DNA of 64,000 bases from Clostridia bacterium (GTDB lineage: Bacteria; Bacillota; Clostridia; Oscillospirales; Acutalibacteraceae), in assembly GCA_017415025.1 (NCBI GenBank), contig JAFQJH010000018.1:49519-113518 (forward strand). Direction: 5' to 3'. Made by a program: the position numbers and the translations under genes. The notes under the pieces are model-generated. The model ran no database searches and was not told where the DNA came from. It was given only the letters and a program-made list of their open reading frames with translations. The number at the start of each line of letters is the position of its first letter. The first letter of the stretch is position 1. Shown in pieces: positions 1 to 7,895 of the stretch.

Positions 1-1196
1 TTCTTGTCAGCGATGTCGGAATCGTTATCGCAGATAAAGAAGATTGTCTCGCCTTCCTTAACGCCTGTAAGCTCAACGATTTCCTTCATCTCGTCAGGTG
101 TCATAACCTTGCTGATGGGGTCATCCTTGAAGCCGTAGTTCTTCTCGTCAAGAAGAGTGATATGAGCAAGACCTGCCATCTTTGCCTGCTTTGTAGCAAA
201 TGCAAGTGACTTATCAAAGAACCATCTCTCGTTCTTACACGGAGCTACGATACCTCTGACCTGCTTGTTCATAAAGGGCTTAAACTTAACTCTCTTGAAC
301 ATATCGGTAAGGTCACAGATGATGAGGGGGTTGCGAAGGTCAGGCTTATCTGAACCGTACTTTGCCATAGCCTCTCTGTAAGGAATACATCTGAACGGAG
401 TAGGTGTGATATATTTATCGGAGAAGGTGCGGAAAACGTCGCTTACAACGTCCTCGCAGACCTTGAGAACCTCTTCCTGTGTGGAAAAAGCCATTTCGAA
501 GTCAAGCTGATAAAATTCACCCGGTGAACGGTCAGCACGAGCATCCTCGTCACGGAAGCAGGGTGCAATCTGGAAGTAGCGGTCAAAGCCTGATACCATA
601 AGAAGCTGCTTGAACTGCTGGGGTGCCTGCGGAAGAGCGTAGAACTTGCCCGGATGCTTACGGCTCGGAACAAGGAAGTCTCTTGCGCCCTCGGGTGATG
701 ATGCTGTAAGAATGGGAGTCTGCATTTCGAGGAAGCCTTTTTCTTCCATAAGCTTACGCATATGACGGATAACGTTGGAACGAAGAACAATATTCTTATG
801 AAGAGCAGGATTTCTCAAATCGAGGAATCTGTGCTTAAGACGGATGTTCTCGTTAGTGTCGTTTGAACCGATCTCAAAGGGAAGGTCACGGGTGCAGGTG
901 CCGAGCACCTCAAGAGTGTCAGCCACAAGCTCAACAAGACCTGTGTCGATTTTAGGATTGACAGTGCTTTCGTCACGCTTGGTAACGGTACCCTTGACGG
1001 AAATAACAGTCTCCTTACCGATGCCCTTGAGAAGAGTCTCGTCGTGAACAACAACCTGTGTTATACCTGTGTAGTCACGAAGGTCAACGAAGAGAACGCC
1101 ACCGTGGTCACGGATAACGTCAACCCAACCTGCAAGCTCGACAACTTCGCCGATATGCTTTTCTCTGATTTCGTTGCAAAGATGAGTTCTATACAT
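1..1196 (-). CDS. aspS: Aspartate--tRNA ligase, 5' part (cut by window edge)
   Basis: Class II aminoacyl-tRNA synthetase that charges tRNA-Asp in the cytoplasm. About 398 of the usual ~590 residues are in the window; the C-terminal third, with class II motif 3, lies beyond base 1. The translation starts MYRTHLCNEI and shows the N-terminal OB-fold anticodon-binding domain (GWVDVIRDHGGVLFVDLRD), then motif 2 (FRDED followed by ADRSPGEFYQLD) and the start of the GAD insertion (RVKFKPFMNKQVRGIVAPC) that marks the bacterial type. The ATG at 1194-1196 is preceded by GGAGG. Expression should be controlled by the T-box leader directly upstream. No frameshift is seen. Confidence 0.97.
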   Translation of the reverse strand, partial: MYRTHLCNEIREKHIGEVVELAGWVDVIRDHGGVLFVDLRDYTGITQVVVHDETLLKGIGKETVISVKGTVTKRDESTVNPKIDTGLVELVADTLEVLGTCTRDLPFEIGSNDTNENIRLKHRFLDLRNPALHKNIVLRSNVIRHMRKLMEEKGFLEMQTPILTASSPEGARDFLVPSRKHPGKFYALPQAPQQFKQLLMVSGFDRYFQIAPCFRDEDARADRSPGEFYQLDFEMAFSTQEEVLKVCEDVVSDVFRTFSDKYITPTPFRCIPYREAMAKYGSDKPDLRNPLIICDLTDMFKRVKFKPFMNKQVRGIVAPCKNERWFFDKSLAFATKQAKMAGLAHITLLDEKNYGFKDDPISKVMTPDEMKEIVELTGVKEGETIFFICDNDSDIADK

Positions 1197-1476
1197 ATTA
1201 TCTACCTCCATTGCTGATAGTTTTTACAAATAAAACAAAAAGCCCCGGGAATTATAAAAAATAATTCCCGGGACGAGTATACAAAATAACCCGCGGTGCC
1301 ACCCGTATTGATACTATGGAGTATCCGCTCTTTTATATTAAGATGTAGGGTCTGACGAAGTGTTGCCGAGCTTACTACTCATCTGAAGCGCGCTTTCAGC
1401 CGGTGGCGCACTCTCTCTTGCAGACTTTCCAACTAAGTCGGGTCTTCGCAGGTTAAAAGAAATTTCACCTTTTAAC
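1197..1476 (-). promoter_or_regulatory. T-box leader controlling aspS (specifier probably GAC)
   Basis: On the minus strand the leader carries the conserved T-box sequence GGGTGGCACCGCGGG (about 1290-1303), an AGAGAG element (about 1411-1417) followed by a stem with GGCTGAAAG, and a terminal hairpin. T-box leaders sense uncharged tRNA and allow read-through into the synthetase gene. Near the 5' end a stem closes over an asymmetric internal loop containing GAAGACCC, next to a GACTT/AAGTC helix. GAC there would be the Asp specifier. This assignment is inferred from manual folding. Only about 60 nt separate the predicted transcript start from AGAGAG, so Stem I looks short. Confidence 0.92.
1233..1273 (-). 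terminator. T-box terminator hairpin before aspS
   Basis: Minus strand: GTCCCGGGAATTA pairs with TAATTCCCGGGGC and is followed by a run of T (TTTTTGTTTTA). It sits between the T-box sequence and the aspS start, the expected place for the regulated terminator. Confidence 0.9.
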
Positions 1477-1482
1477 ACAAAA

Positions 1483-1510
1483 ATTATATCACAATAAAAT
1501 CAATTGTCAA
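1483..1510 (-). promoter_or_regulatory. Sigma-A promoter of the aspS leader
   Basis: Minus strand TTGACA (1505-1510), 16-bp spacer, TATAAT (1483-1488). It places the transcript start near 1476 and so defines the 5' end of the T-box leader. Confidence 0.8.
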
Positions 1511-1600
1511 CAACTTTTTTGTTGTATTATATAAAAAGTATATTCCTTTTTTGGTTAATTATTCAGAAATTTATTGCTTCTATTATATATAACAAAAGTT

Positions 1601-1725
1601 TTGCGGCGGGACACAAGCCCCCGCCCTACCGTGTTGATTGAGTTCGTGCTTGTAGGGCGTGACGTTTACGACACGTCGATCTTTCCGTATAATCTACGGC
1701 ACATCGCAAGCGTCGTGCCCTACGA
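1601..1725. repeat. Repeat-like GC-rich intergenic element with inverted repeats
   Basis: Two palindromic parts: GGCGGG/CCCCCGCC around a short loop (about 1605-1626), and GTAGGGC (1652-1658) facing GCCCTAC (1717-1723) with extra pairing GTGACG/CGTCGT inside. The sequence differs in composition from the AT-rich spacer around it and has no convincing start site or product in any frame. It resembles dispersed non-coding repeats of gut Clostridia; that likeness is from memory and not checked. Confidence 0.55.
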
Positions 1726-1796
1726 AAGAATTGGAATTTTGTTCGACAAATTGGAGTTTGTAGGGGTGTTTTTAATATCAAATCAATCTTAAAGCA

Positions 1797-1957
1797 AGCA
1801 GCCTTCCCTGAAAGGGAAGGTGCCCGACAGGGCGGATGGGTGGAGCGTCAGCGACCAAAAGCTTTGGTTTAACAGTATTTTTCCTCGTTGCTTCGCAACG
1901 AAACCCCTCAGTCACGGCTACGCCGTGCCAGCTCCCCTTTCAGGGGCGCCTTTATTA
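1797..1957. repeat. Repeat-like element made of several hairpins
   Basis: Successive palindromes: CCTTCCCTGAAAGGGAAGG (about 1803-1821), GTTGCTTCGCAAC (about 1887-1899), CACGGCTACGCCGTG (about 1914-1928), and a CCCCTTTCAGGGG stem (about 1935-1947). Open frames across it are short, lack ribosome binding sites and give no recognisable product. It looks like a dispersed intergenic repeat. The 1500-2130 spacer contains nothing else I can support apart from the terminator near 2030. Confidence 0.6.
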
Positions 1958-2016
1958 TGCTCTTTTTTCAATCTCACCAATAAATTAAAATTTGCGCTTT
2001 GTTACACTACAGATAT

Positions 2017-2042
2017 AAAAAAGCACCCGCGGGGTGCTTTTG
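2017..2042 (-). terminator. Rho-independent terminator
   Basis: AAAAGCACCC / GGGTGCTTTT with a CGC loop. It lies about 90 bp downstream of the small secreted protein gene on the minus strand, and the T-run is present on that strand. Confidence 0.75.
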
Positions 2043-2133
2043 CTTGAATAATATTGATTTTGTTAGCCTTGAGAGGTTACCCTATGGGGACTGATTTTTA
2101 TCGAACACAGGTAATTGTCTCTGTGCTACCAAC

Positions 2134-2604
2134 TTAATAAGCCTCGGCTATCAAGTTGTCATTAGAATCATACACAGTTATAGCACTTAGCCCGACTTTT
2201 TCAGGAGCTTCAGTATCGACTGTTACCCAGAAAATATATACTTCATATGTTTCGTTCGCAGTAAATACATCCATAACAAAAGTACGCTTGCTTTGATAAA
2301 CACCTTTATTGGCGTAGTCACTCTGATGACCAACGGGTACGTTTTTAGCTTTCAAAATTCTTCCATCAAAAGAATTGATTACGCCTTGTATCTGTTCTTT
2401 TAGATTTTCGTTGACTTGTTTATCTTCCTCACAGTACAGGTTGTATATAGAGTTAACATCGTTATCTTTAATGTATTCTGTGATTATTTTACATGCCTCT
2501 TCTTCTCCGGGGAAAGCAAGTTGTTGAGACTGACATAAAAGATATGAACTGCTTGGGAAAATCGTCAACAAAAAAGAAATAATCAATGCGAATAATTTGG
2601 TCAT
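2134..2604 (-). CDS. Small secreted protein, DUF5104-like
   Basis: 156 residues with an N-terminal signal peptide (hydrophobic residues about 4-22, ending SSYLLCQSQQ). A mature Cys near residue 24 could be lipidated but is not a good lipobox. The rest is a small alpha+beta domain: a helical start (EEEACKIITEYIKDNDVNSIYNLYCEE), then a strand-rich part with KRTFVMDVFTANETYEVYIFWVTVDTEAPEKVG in two stretches. The pattern of a loss-of-function helix pair followed by Y-x-V-x-F...D-x-x-P-x-K-V-G-L resembles DUF5104 lipoproteins of Clostridia; function unknown. ATG follows GAAGGAGG. It is monocistronic with its own promoter and terminator. Confidence 0.75.
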   Translation of the reverse strand: MTKLFALIISFLLTIFPSSSYLLCQSQQLAFPGEEEACKIITEYIKDNDVNSIYNLYCEEDKQVNENLKEQIQGVINSFDGRILKAKNVPVGHQSDYANKGVYQSKRTFVMDVFTANETYEVYIFWVTVDTEAPEKVGLSAITVYDSNDNLIAEAY

Positions 2605-2644
2605 AATATTTCCTCCTTCTTTATAACTTAAAACTTTTTTCTAT

Positions 2645-2673
2645 ATTTTAGCATCATTTTCCGCATTTTGCAA
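2645..2673 (-). promoter_or_regulatory. Promoter of the small secreted protein gene
   Basis: Minus strand TTGCAA (2668-2673), 17-bp spacer, TAAAAT (2645-2650), about 40 bp before the ATG at 2604. Confidence 0.55.
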
Positions 2674-2734
2674 GCTTTGGAGTTATCTATTCTGCGCAAA
2701 TTCAAGATTGTGCTATAATTTTTTATATTGCTGA

Positions 2735-2762
2735 TTGCTTTTAAGGTGATAAATGGTATAAT
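2735..2762 (+). promoter_or_regulatory. Promoter of the asparaginase gene
   Basis: TTGCTT (2735-2740), 16-bp spacer, TATAAT (2757-2762). A start near 2769 excludes an ATG at 2728 and supports the ATG at 2818. The leader passes through a small GC-rich repeat (GGGACG...CGTCCC, about 2777-2798). Confidence 0.55.
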
Positions 2763-2817
2763 TATATTGCAATTAAGGGACGTCGTGGCGCCGTCCCCTA
2801 CAGGTTCGGTGAAAAAT

Positions 2818-3831
2818 ATGGATAAAATACTTTTAATCCTCACGGGCGGAACGATTTGTTCGGCGGTAAAAGAGGACGGTAAGCGCGCGGTTGATAGTGA
2901 AAACGCAAAATATAAAATCATTGATAATTTCAGAAAAAGCGGCTCACCTTTCAGTAAGATTGATTTTGAAACGAAGATGCCGATTGATACCCTGAGCGAA
3001 AATATGACGGTTGATAAGTGGAATATTCTGCTTAATGAGTTAAGGGGCATTAACAGTGATGACTACAAAGGAATAATCATTCTTCACGGCACGGATACGC
3101 TCGCCTACACAGCTTGTCTGCTGTCGCTCGTTATGGGTAAAAAGGGCTTGCCCGTCTGCCTTGTTTCGAGCCACTCACCCGTTGAGTGCGAAGGAACTAA
3201 TGCGAATGTAAACTTCCGTGCGGCGGTCGAGCTGATTATGAACGGCATCAAGCCGAACGTTTATGCCGTGTATCAGAATTCGGACGGCAAAATTTATGTT
3301 CATTTCGGTGCTCATCTGCTGCAGTGTGCAAGCTTCAGTAACGATTTTTACAGTGCCGATATGACTGCTGTTAAAAATACTGATAACGCAAGTTTTGCGG
3401 GTATTGAGTTTGAAACAGACGGCATTTTCCCCGACAAGCTTGATGCAAGGGTGATGATGCTTTCCCCTTACGTCGGTATTGATTACGAATGCTTGAATAT
3501 TGATAACATTGATGCGGTGGTTCACACAACCTATCATTCGCAAACGGTATGCACGGAAGGCGGAAAAAGCTTTACAGGCTCGGTACTCTGCCTTGCAGAA
3601 AAAAGCAGAAGCGCAGGAGCGGATTTATTCCTTGCTCCCTGCAATCCCGAAACCTATGCTTACGAAACAACAGGCACGGCACTTGAGGGCGGTATTTATC
3701 CTGTTGCTGATCTTACACCTGAAATGGCGTATATCAAGCTTTTGCTCGGCTGCTCATTAAGCAAACGCGGAGCAGAGCTTGCAGAATTTATGAATAACAG
3801 CATCAACTCTGAAAAAATATGTAACAAATAA
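2818..3831 (+). CDS. L-asparaginase (type I-like, cytoplasmic)
   Basis: 337 residues; hydrolyses L-asparagine to aspartate and ammonia. The first catalytic motif TGGTI is at residues 9-13 (nucleophile Thr12) and the second, HGTDT, at residues 90-94, both typical of the asparaginase/glutaminase family. No signal peptide, so probably the cytoplasmic AnsA type. A longer reading from 2728 would begin upstream of the predicted transcript start and run through repeat sequence, so the ATG at 2818 is preferred although its ribosome binding site is weak. It lies in a separate transcription unit from the kinase that follows about 90 bp later. Confidence 0.9.
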   Translation: MDKILLILTGGTICSAVKEDGKRAVDSENAKYKIIDNFRKSGSPFSKIDFETKMPIDTLSENMTVDKWNILLNELRGINSDDYKGIIILHGTDTLAYTACLLSLVMGKKGLPVCLVSSHSPVECEGTNANVNFRAAVELIMNGIKPNVYAVYQNSDGKIYVHFGAHLLQCASFSNDFYSADMTAVKNTDNASFAGIEFETDGIFPDKLDARVMMLSPYVGIDYECLNIDNIDAVVHTTYHSQTVCTEGGKSFTGSVLCLAEKSRSAGADLFLAPCNPETYAYETTGTALEGGIYPVADLTPEMAYIKLLLGCSLSKRGAELAEFMNNSINSEKICNK

Positions 3832-3859
3832 GGTCGGATAATACTGTGCAAAAGGTATA

Positions 3860-3889
3860 TTGACGGAAAATGCACTGATATAGTATAAT
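3860..3889 (+). promoter_or_regulatory. Promoter of the kinase/GDPD-like pair
   Basis: TTGACG (3860-3865), 18-bp spacer, TATAAT (3884-3889), with AGAGGTG before the ATG at 3922. Confidence 0.6.
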
Positions 3890-3921
3890 GTTATGAATGT
3901 AAAATCCTCAGAGGTGTAATT

Positions 3922-5052
3922 ATGACTGACAATACAAACGAAAAGCTTTTAAAAATTGCCGATAATTTTCCGTTCAAGGGTGAAATTATTGAAATCAAGA
4001 GAACAGGCTCGGGCCACATCAACAGCACATATCTTGTAACCTGTACGGATTCAAACGTAAACTATCAGTACATCTTACAGCTTATCAATCCCACTGTTTT
4101 CAAGAAGCCTGATGAGCTGATGTCCAACGTTATGAACGTCACAAGCTTCCTTCGCAATAAAATTATTCTCGACGGAGGCAATCCCGAGAGAGAGACACTC
4201 ACCTTCCTTTACACAAAGGACAGCTCACCCTACTACCGCGACGAGGACGGCGCTTGCTGGAGAGCTTACAACTACATAGGCGCCTGCACAACCTACGACA
4301 AGGGTGATGACCCCATTAAGATGATGCGCTCGGCAAAGGCCTTCGGCGTTTTCCAGAAGAGACTTGCCGATTATCCCATTGATAATCTTTTCGAGACTAT
4401 CCCGAATTTCCATAACACCCCTGCGCGTTACGATCAGCTCAAGGAGGCAATCGCAAACAATGCCTCGGGCAGACTTGATATGGTCAGGGAAGAGATTGAA
4501 TTTGCACTCTCACGCGAGAAGGATGCTTCAAAACTGACTGATATGATAAAGTCGGGCGACCTTCCCATCCGCGTTACACACAACGATACTAAAATCAACA
4601 ACGTTCTTTTTGACCTTATCACGAACGAGGCTTTCTGCGTTATTGACCTCGATACTGTTATGCCCGGTCTTTCACTTTACGATTTTGGTGACGGTATCCG
4701 TTCGGGTGCCGCTACTGCCGATGAGGATGAGCAGGACCTTGACAAATTCAACTTTGACCTAAACCTTTACTATGCTTATGCCGAGGGCTTCCTTTCCGAG
4801 GCGGCAACGGCTCTGACACAGAACGAGGTTGATAACATGGCATTCTCCGCAAAGCTGATGACACTTGAATGCGGTGTGCGTTTCCTCACAGACTTCCTTA
4901 ACGGTGACGTTTATTTCGGCATCAAATATCCCGAGCATAACCTCGTAAGATGCCGTACACAGTTCAAGCTTGTGCGTGAAATTGAGAAAAATATGGACGA
5001 GATGAACGAGAAGACAGCCGAGCTTTACAGGAGGGCTTTGCTTGAAAAATAA
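3922..5052 (+). CDS. APH-fold sugar kinase, N-acetylhexosamine 1-kinase-like
   Basis: 376 residues of the aminoglycoside phosphotransferase fold. A glycine-rich ATP loop is near residues 25-40 (KRTGSGHINSTYLV). The catalytic loop is THNDTKINNVLFD (219-231; HxDxxxxN) and the metal-binding segment is VIDLDTVMPG (240-249). This pairing, THNDxKxNN with IDLDTVMPG, is characteristic of the NahK/mucin-desulfatase-like group that phosphorylates N-acetylhexosamines (lacto-N-biose/galacto-N-biose use), rather than of antibiotic resistance enzymes. Substrate is inferred, and no lnpA-type phosphorylase is nearby. Its 3' end overlaps the next gene by 11 bp. Confidence 0.78.
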   Translation: MTDNTNEKLLKIADNFPFKGEIIEIKRTGSGHINSTYLVTCTDSNVNYQYILQLINPTVFKKPDELMSNVMNVTSFLRNKIILDGGNPERETLTFLYTKDSSPYYRDEDGACWRAYNYIGACTTYDKGDDPIKMMRSAKAFGVFQKRLADYPIDNLFETIPNFHNTPARYDQLKEAIANNASGRLDMVREEIEFALSREKDASKLTDMIKSGDLPIRVTHNDTKINNVLFDLITNEAFCVIDLDTVMPGLSLYDFGDGIRSGAATADEDEQDLDKFNFDLNLYYAYAEGFLSEAATALTQNEVDNMAFSAKLMTLECGVRFLTDFLNGDVYFGIKYPEHNLVRCRTQFKLVREIEKNMDEMNEKTAELYRRALLEK

Positions 5053-5875
5053 GAAGCGAAGCATAACGGTTATAACCGTTGTTGCGGTCGTTATCGCAAT
5101 CGCACTTGCGTTTTTATCCCCCTTTATTTCGGACGGATTTGACCGACTTGCAGCCCGAAGATACATCGGGCAGGACATTAAGAACGTCGATAACATTGTG
5201 CTTATCGGTGAATGTCCCGAGGTTGACGGCAAGGCACAGAGCGTTGCAGGCGTTAAAGAGGCTGTGCGACTCGGTGCAGATGCGGTCAAGGTTGATTTAT
5301 GCTTCAGGTCTGACGGCACTCCCGTTATAACTGACAGGTACGAAAACAACGCGGAGGCTGACACGGTCGAAGAACTTTTCAACGAAATGAACGGTGACAA
5401 GTACAAGGACGTGACCGTTTACCTTAACATTATTCAGCTTTCAAGTCTTACGGAGCTTAACCGTCTTGCAGTAAAATACGATATGGTCGGCAGAGCTTAC
5501 CTTATCGGCATTGACGAGAGTCACTACGGACTTGTGACGAATGACGACACGATTGTTCCGTTCCTGCTGAAATATGAATTTACAAAAGACGACCTGCAAA
5601 AAATTAAAGACGGCAAATTTTCCGCGCCCGAATGTATTGCAAAATACGGTGCAGGCGGATTGGAAATTGACCTGAAATTCGCAACCGAAGAGATTATCAG
5701 CACACTCAATGATTTCGGTATACCTTTCACTGTTTCGGGCATTGAGAGTATCAGCGATTACTGCAGGGTGCTGTTGAACGGCACTTCGACGGTTATTGTT
5801 GAAGATATAGAATCCGCAACACAGGTGCTCGACAGTTGGATTGAAGCAATGCAGGAAAGAAATAAATTTCAATAA
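5042..5875 (+). CDS. Membrane-anchored, catalytically degenerate GDPD-like protein
   Basis: 277 residues: a short basic N-terminus, one membrane segment (residues 8-28), then an extracellular TIM-barrel domain resembling glycerophosphodiester phosphodiesterases. The usual HRG...ENT motif is replaced by GECPEVDGKAQS (56-67), the E-x-D metal motif by KVDLCFRSDGTPVITD (83-98), and the second catalytic His by Asp98. It is therefore probably not an active GDPD. The start is TTG at 5042, seven bases after AGGAGG (5029-5034) inside the kinase gene, so the two are translationally coupled. A binding or structural role is possible; function unknown. Confidence 0.72.
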   Translation: MKNKKRSITVITVVAVVIAIALAFLSPFISDGFDRLAARRYIGQDIKNVDNIVLIGECPEVDGKAQSVAGVKEAVRLGADAVKVDLCFRSDGTPVITDRYENNAEADTVEELFNEMNGDKYKDVTVYLNIIQLSSLTELNRLAVKYDMVGRAYLIGIDESHYGLVTNDDTIVPFLLKYEFTKDDLQKIKDGKFSAPECIAKYGAGGLEIDLKFATEEIISTLNDFGIPFTVSGIESISDYCRVLLNGTSTVIVEDIESATQVLDSWIEAMQERNKFQ

Positions 5876-5880
5876 ATAAG

Positions 5881-5927
5881 AAAACAGCGTATCTACGGTT
5901 ATCCGTAAATACGCTGTTGTTATTTTA
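5881..5927. terminator. Bidirectional terminator between the GDPD-like gene and htpG
   Basis: AACAGCGTATCTACGG / CCGTAAATACGCTGTT with a TTAT loop, T-rich on the + side and A-rich before it, serving both converging genes. Confidence 0.85.
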
Positions 5928-7805
5928 TACCATAAGGTTGCAAATCATATTGCTAAGCTCTGTGGGGTTGTCGACGGAAAGGCCTTCGATAAGTCTTGCC
6001 TGTGCGTAGAGGATTTTTGCATACTCCCCTGCCTTATCCTTATCGGTTTCATAAAGCGCTGTGAGCTTGTCGGCAATCGGGTGGTTTGCATTGATTTCAA
6101 GCACGACATTTGCCTTGATCTTCTGATCATTTGTCGGCATTGAGTTGAGCACCTTTTCCATTTCGAGCGAAATTTCACCCTCAGTTGTCAGGCACACGGG
6201 ATGATTCTTGAGCTTATTGGTGAAGCGCACACCGAATACGCCTTCGCCGATTGACTCCTTGAGGTAATCAAGCAAATCCTTGCCGCTTTCATTCTTTTCC
6301 TTAAGCTCTTCCTTTTCCTCTTCCGTGTCAAGCTCGATGTTGTCGGTGCAGATGTTTGCAAACTTCTTGCCGTCAAATTCACGGAGCATCTGAATTGCGA
6401 ACTCGTCAACATCCTCGGTAAAGTAAAGGATTTCAAAGCCCTTTTCCTTGACAGCATCGGACTGCGGAAGGAGGTCAATTTTATCAACGCTTTCACCGCA
6501 AGCATAGTAGATTGTATCCTGCGATTCCTTCATTCTGCCGACATATTCCTTGAGCGTTGTAAGCTTTTTGTCGTTCGAGGAATGGAACATAATAAGGTCA
6601 CTGAGAACATCGTTCTTTGTTCCGAAGCTGTTGTAAAGACCAAACTTGAGCTGTGTTCCGAACGCCTTGAATACCTTTTCGTAGGTGTCTCTCGAATCCT
6701 TCATAAGCTTTACAAGCTCGGAATGGATTTTCTTTTCGAGGCTCTTTGCAATGAGCTTGAGCTGTGCATCGTGCTGAAGCATCTCACGGGAGATGTTGAG
6801 TGACAAATCCTCACTGTCAACGAGTCCCTTGACGAAGCTGAAGTAATCGGGAAGAAGGTCAGCACACTTATCCATAATAAGCACACCGTTCGAGAAAAGC
6901 TGTAAGCCCTTTTCGTAGCTCTTTGTATAATAATCAAACGGAGCGTGGCGCGGGATGAAGAGAAGAGTGTTATACTCGACCTGACCTTCGATTTTAGTAT
7001 GAATTACCTTTGCCGGCTCTTCATAATCGAAGTAGTTATCGCGGTAGAATCCGCTGTATTCATCGGCTGTAACCTCGTTCTTGTTCTTCTTCCAGAGGGG
7101 CACCATTGAGTTGAGCGTAACAACCTCTGTCACCTGATCATACTCGTCCTCCGTGCCCTCCTTGAGCTTTGAATGTGTTGAGGGCATCTTGATAGGATAG
7201 CGAATGTAGTCGGAATATTTCTTGACGATTTCGCGGATTTTATACTCCTCGAGGAACTGTGAATAATCGTCATCATCGGTATTATCCTTTATATAAAGAG
7301 TGATAACCGTTCCGTTGCCGTCCATTTCGCAGGGCTCGACAGTATAGCCCTCTGCACCGCTCGAAGTCCATTTGTTAGCCTCATCCGAGCCGTAAGCCTT
7401 GCTGACAACCTCGATTTTGTCGCTGACCATAAATGCGGAATAGAAGCCGACACCAAACTGACCGATGATGTCAACATCGTCTTTTTTCTCGTTATCTGCC
7501 TTAAAGTCAAACGAACCGCTTTTTGCGATTGTGCCGAGATTTTCTTCAAGCTCTTCGGCTGTCATACCGATACCGTTATCGGTAATTGTGAGGGTGCGCG
7601 CCTCTTTATCGGGAGTAATCTGTACTGAGAGATCACTTCTGTTAAGAGCAAGGTTTTCCTGCAGCGAATGGTAGTAAAGCTTGTCCATTGCATCGCTTGC
7701 GTTTGAAATAAGCTCACGAAGGAAGATTTCCTTATGAGTATAAATTGAGTTAATCATCATGTCGAGCAGCTTTTTCGATTCTGCTTTAAACTGCTTTGTA
7801 GCCAT
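5925..7805 (-). CDS. htpG: Molecular chaperone HtpG (Hsp90)
   Basis: 626 residues, the normal bacterial Hsp90 length. The N-terminal GHKL ATPase shows ELISNASDA, DNGIGMT and GQFGVGFYSAFMV. Middle and C-terminal dimerisation domains are complete. It refolds client proteins under stress in the cytoplasm. The gene is monocistronic. A perfect CIRCE operator lies between its promoter and start codon, so it should be repressed by HrcA. Confidence 0.97.
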   Translation of the reverse strand: MATKQFKAESKKLLDMMINSIYTHKEIFLRELISNASDAMDKLYYHSLQENLALNRSDLSVQITPDKEARTLTITDNGIGMTAEELEENLGTIAKSGSFDFKADNEKKDDVDIIGQFGVGFYSAFMVSDKIEVVSKAYGSDEANKWTSSGAEGYTVEPCEMDGNGTVITLYIKDNTDDDDYSQFLEEYKIREIVKKYSDYIRYPIKMPSTHSKLKEGTEDEYDQVTEVVTLNSMVPLWKKNKNEVTADEYSGFYRDNYFDYEEPAKVIHTKIEGQVEYNTLLFIPRHAPFDYYTKSYEKGLQLFSNGVLIMDKCADLLPDYFSFVKGLVDSEDLSLNISREMLQHDAQLKLIAKSLEKKIHSELVKLMKDSRDTYEKVFKAFGTQLKFGLYNSFGTKNDVLSDLIMFHSSNDKKLTTLKEYVGRMKESQDTIYYACGESVDKIDLLPQSDAVKEKGFEILYFTEDVDEFAIQMLREFDGKKFANICTDNIELDTEEEKEELKEKNESGKDLLDYLKESIGEGVFGVRFTNKLKNHPVCLTTEGEISLEMEKVLNSMPTNDQKIKANVVLEINANHPIADKLTALYETDKDKAGEYAKILYAQARLIEGLSVDNPTELSNMICNLMV

Positions 7806-7828
7806 AAAATCACCTTACAAAAGAATAA

Positions 7829-7855
7829 TTAGCACTCTTAACTCTAGAGTGCTAA
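7829..7855. promoter_or_regulatory. CIRCE element (HrcA operator) upstream of htpG
   Basis: TTAGCACTC (7829-7837), nine bases, GAGTGCTAA (7847-7855): an exact match to the consensus heat-shock operator bound by HrcA. It lies in the htpG 5' leader about 24 bp before the ATG. Confidence 0.95.
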
Positions 7856-7858
7856 TTA

Positions 7859-7887
7859 AGTATAATCCTATATTTTCCTTTTTTCAA
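7859..7887 (-). promoter_or_regulatory. Sigma-A promoter of htpG
   Basis: Minus strand TTGAAA (7882-7887), 17-bp spacer, TATACT (7859-7864), followed at once by the CIRCE palindrome, the classical arrangement for HrcA control. Confidence 0.8.
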
Positions 7888-7895
7888 GGGGTATT

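Noticed and set aside
1574-2047. Two short + strand reading frames in the spacer after aspS
   Set aside because: They run across palindromic repeats, lack ribosome binding sites and encode no recognisable protein.
3922-5052. Aminoglycoside resistance kinase
   Set aside because: The fold is APH-like, but the THNDTKINN / IDLDTVMPG motifs match sugar (N-acetylhexosamine) kinases.
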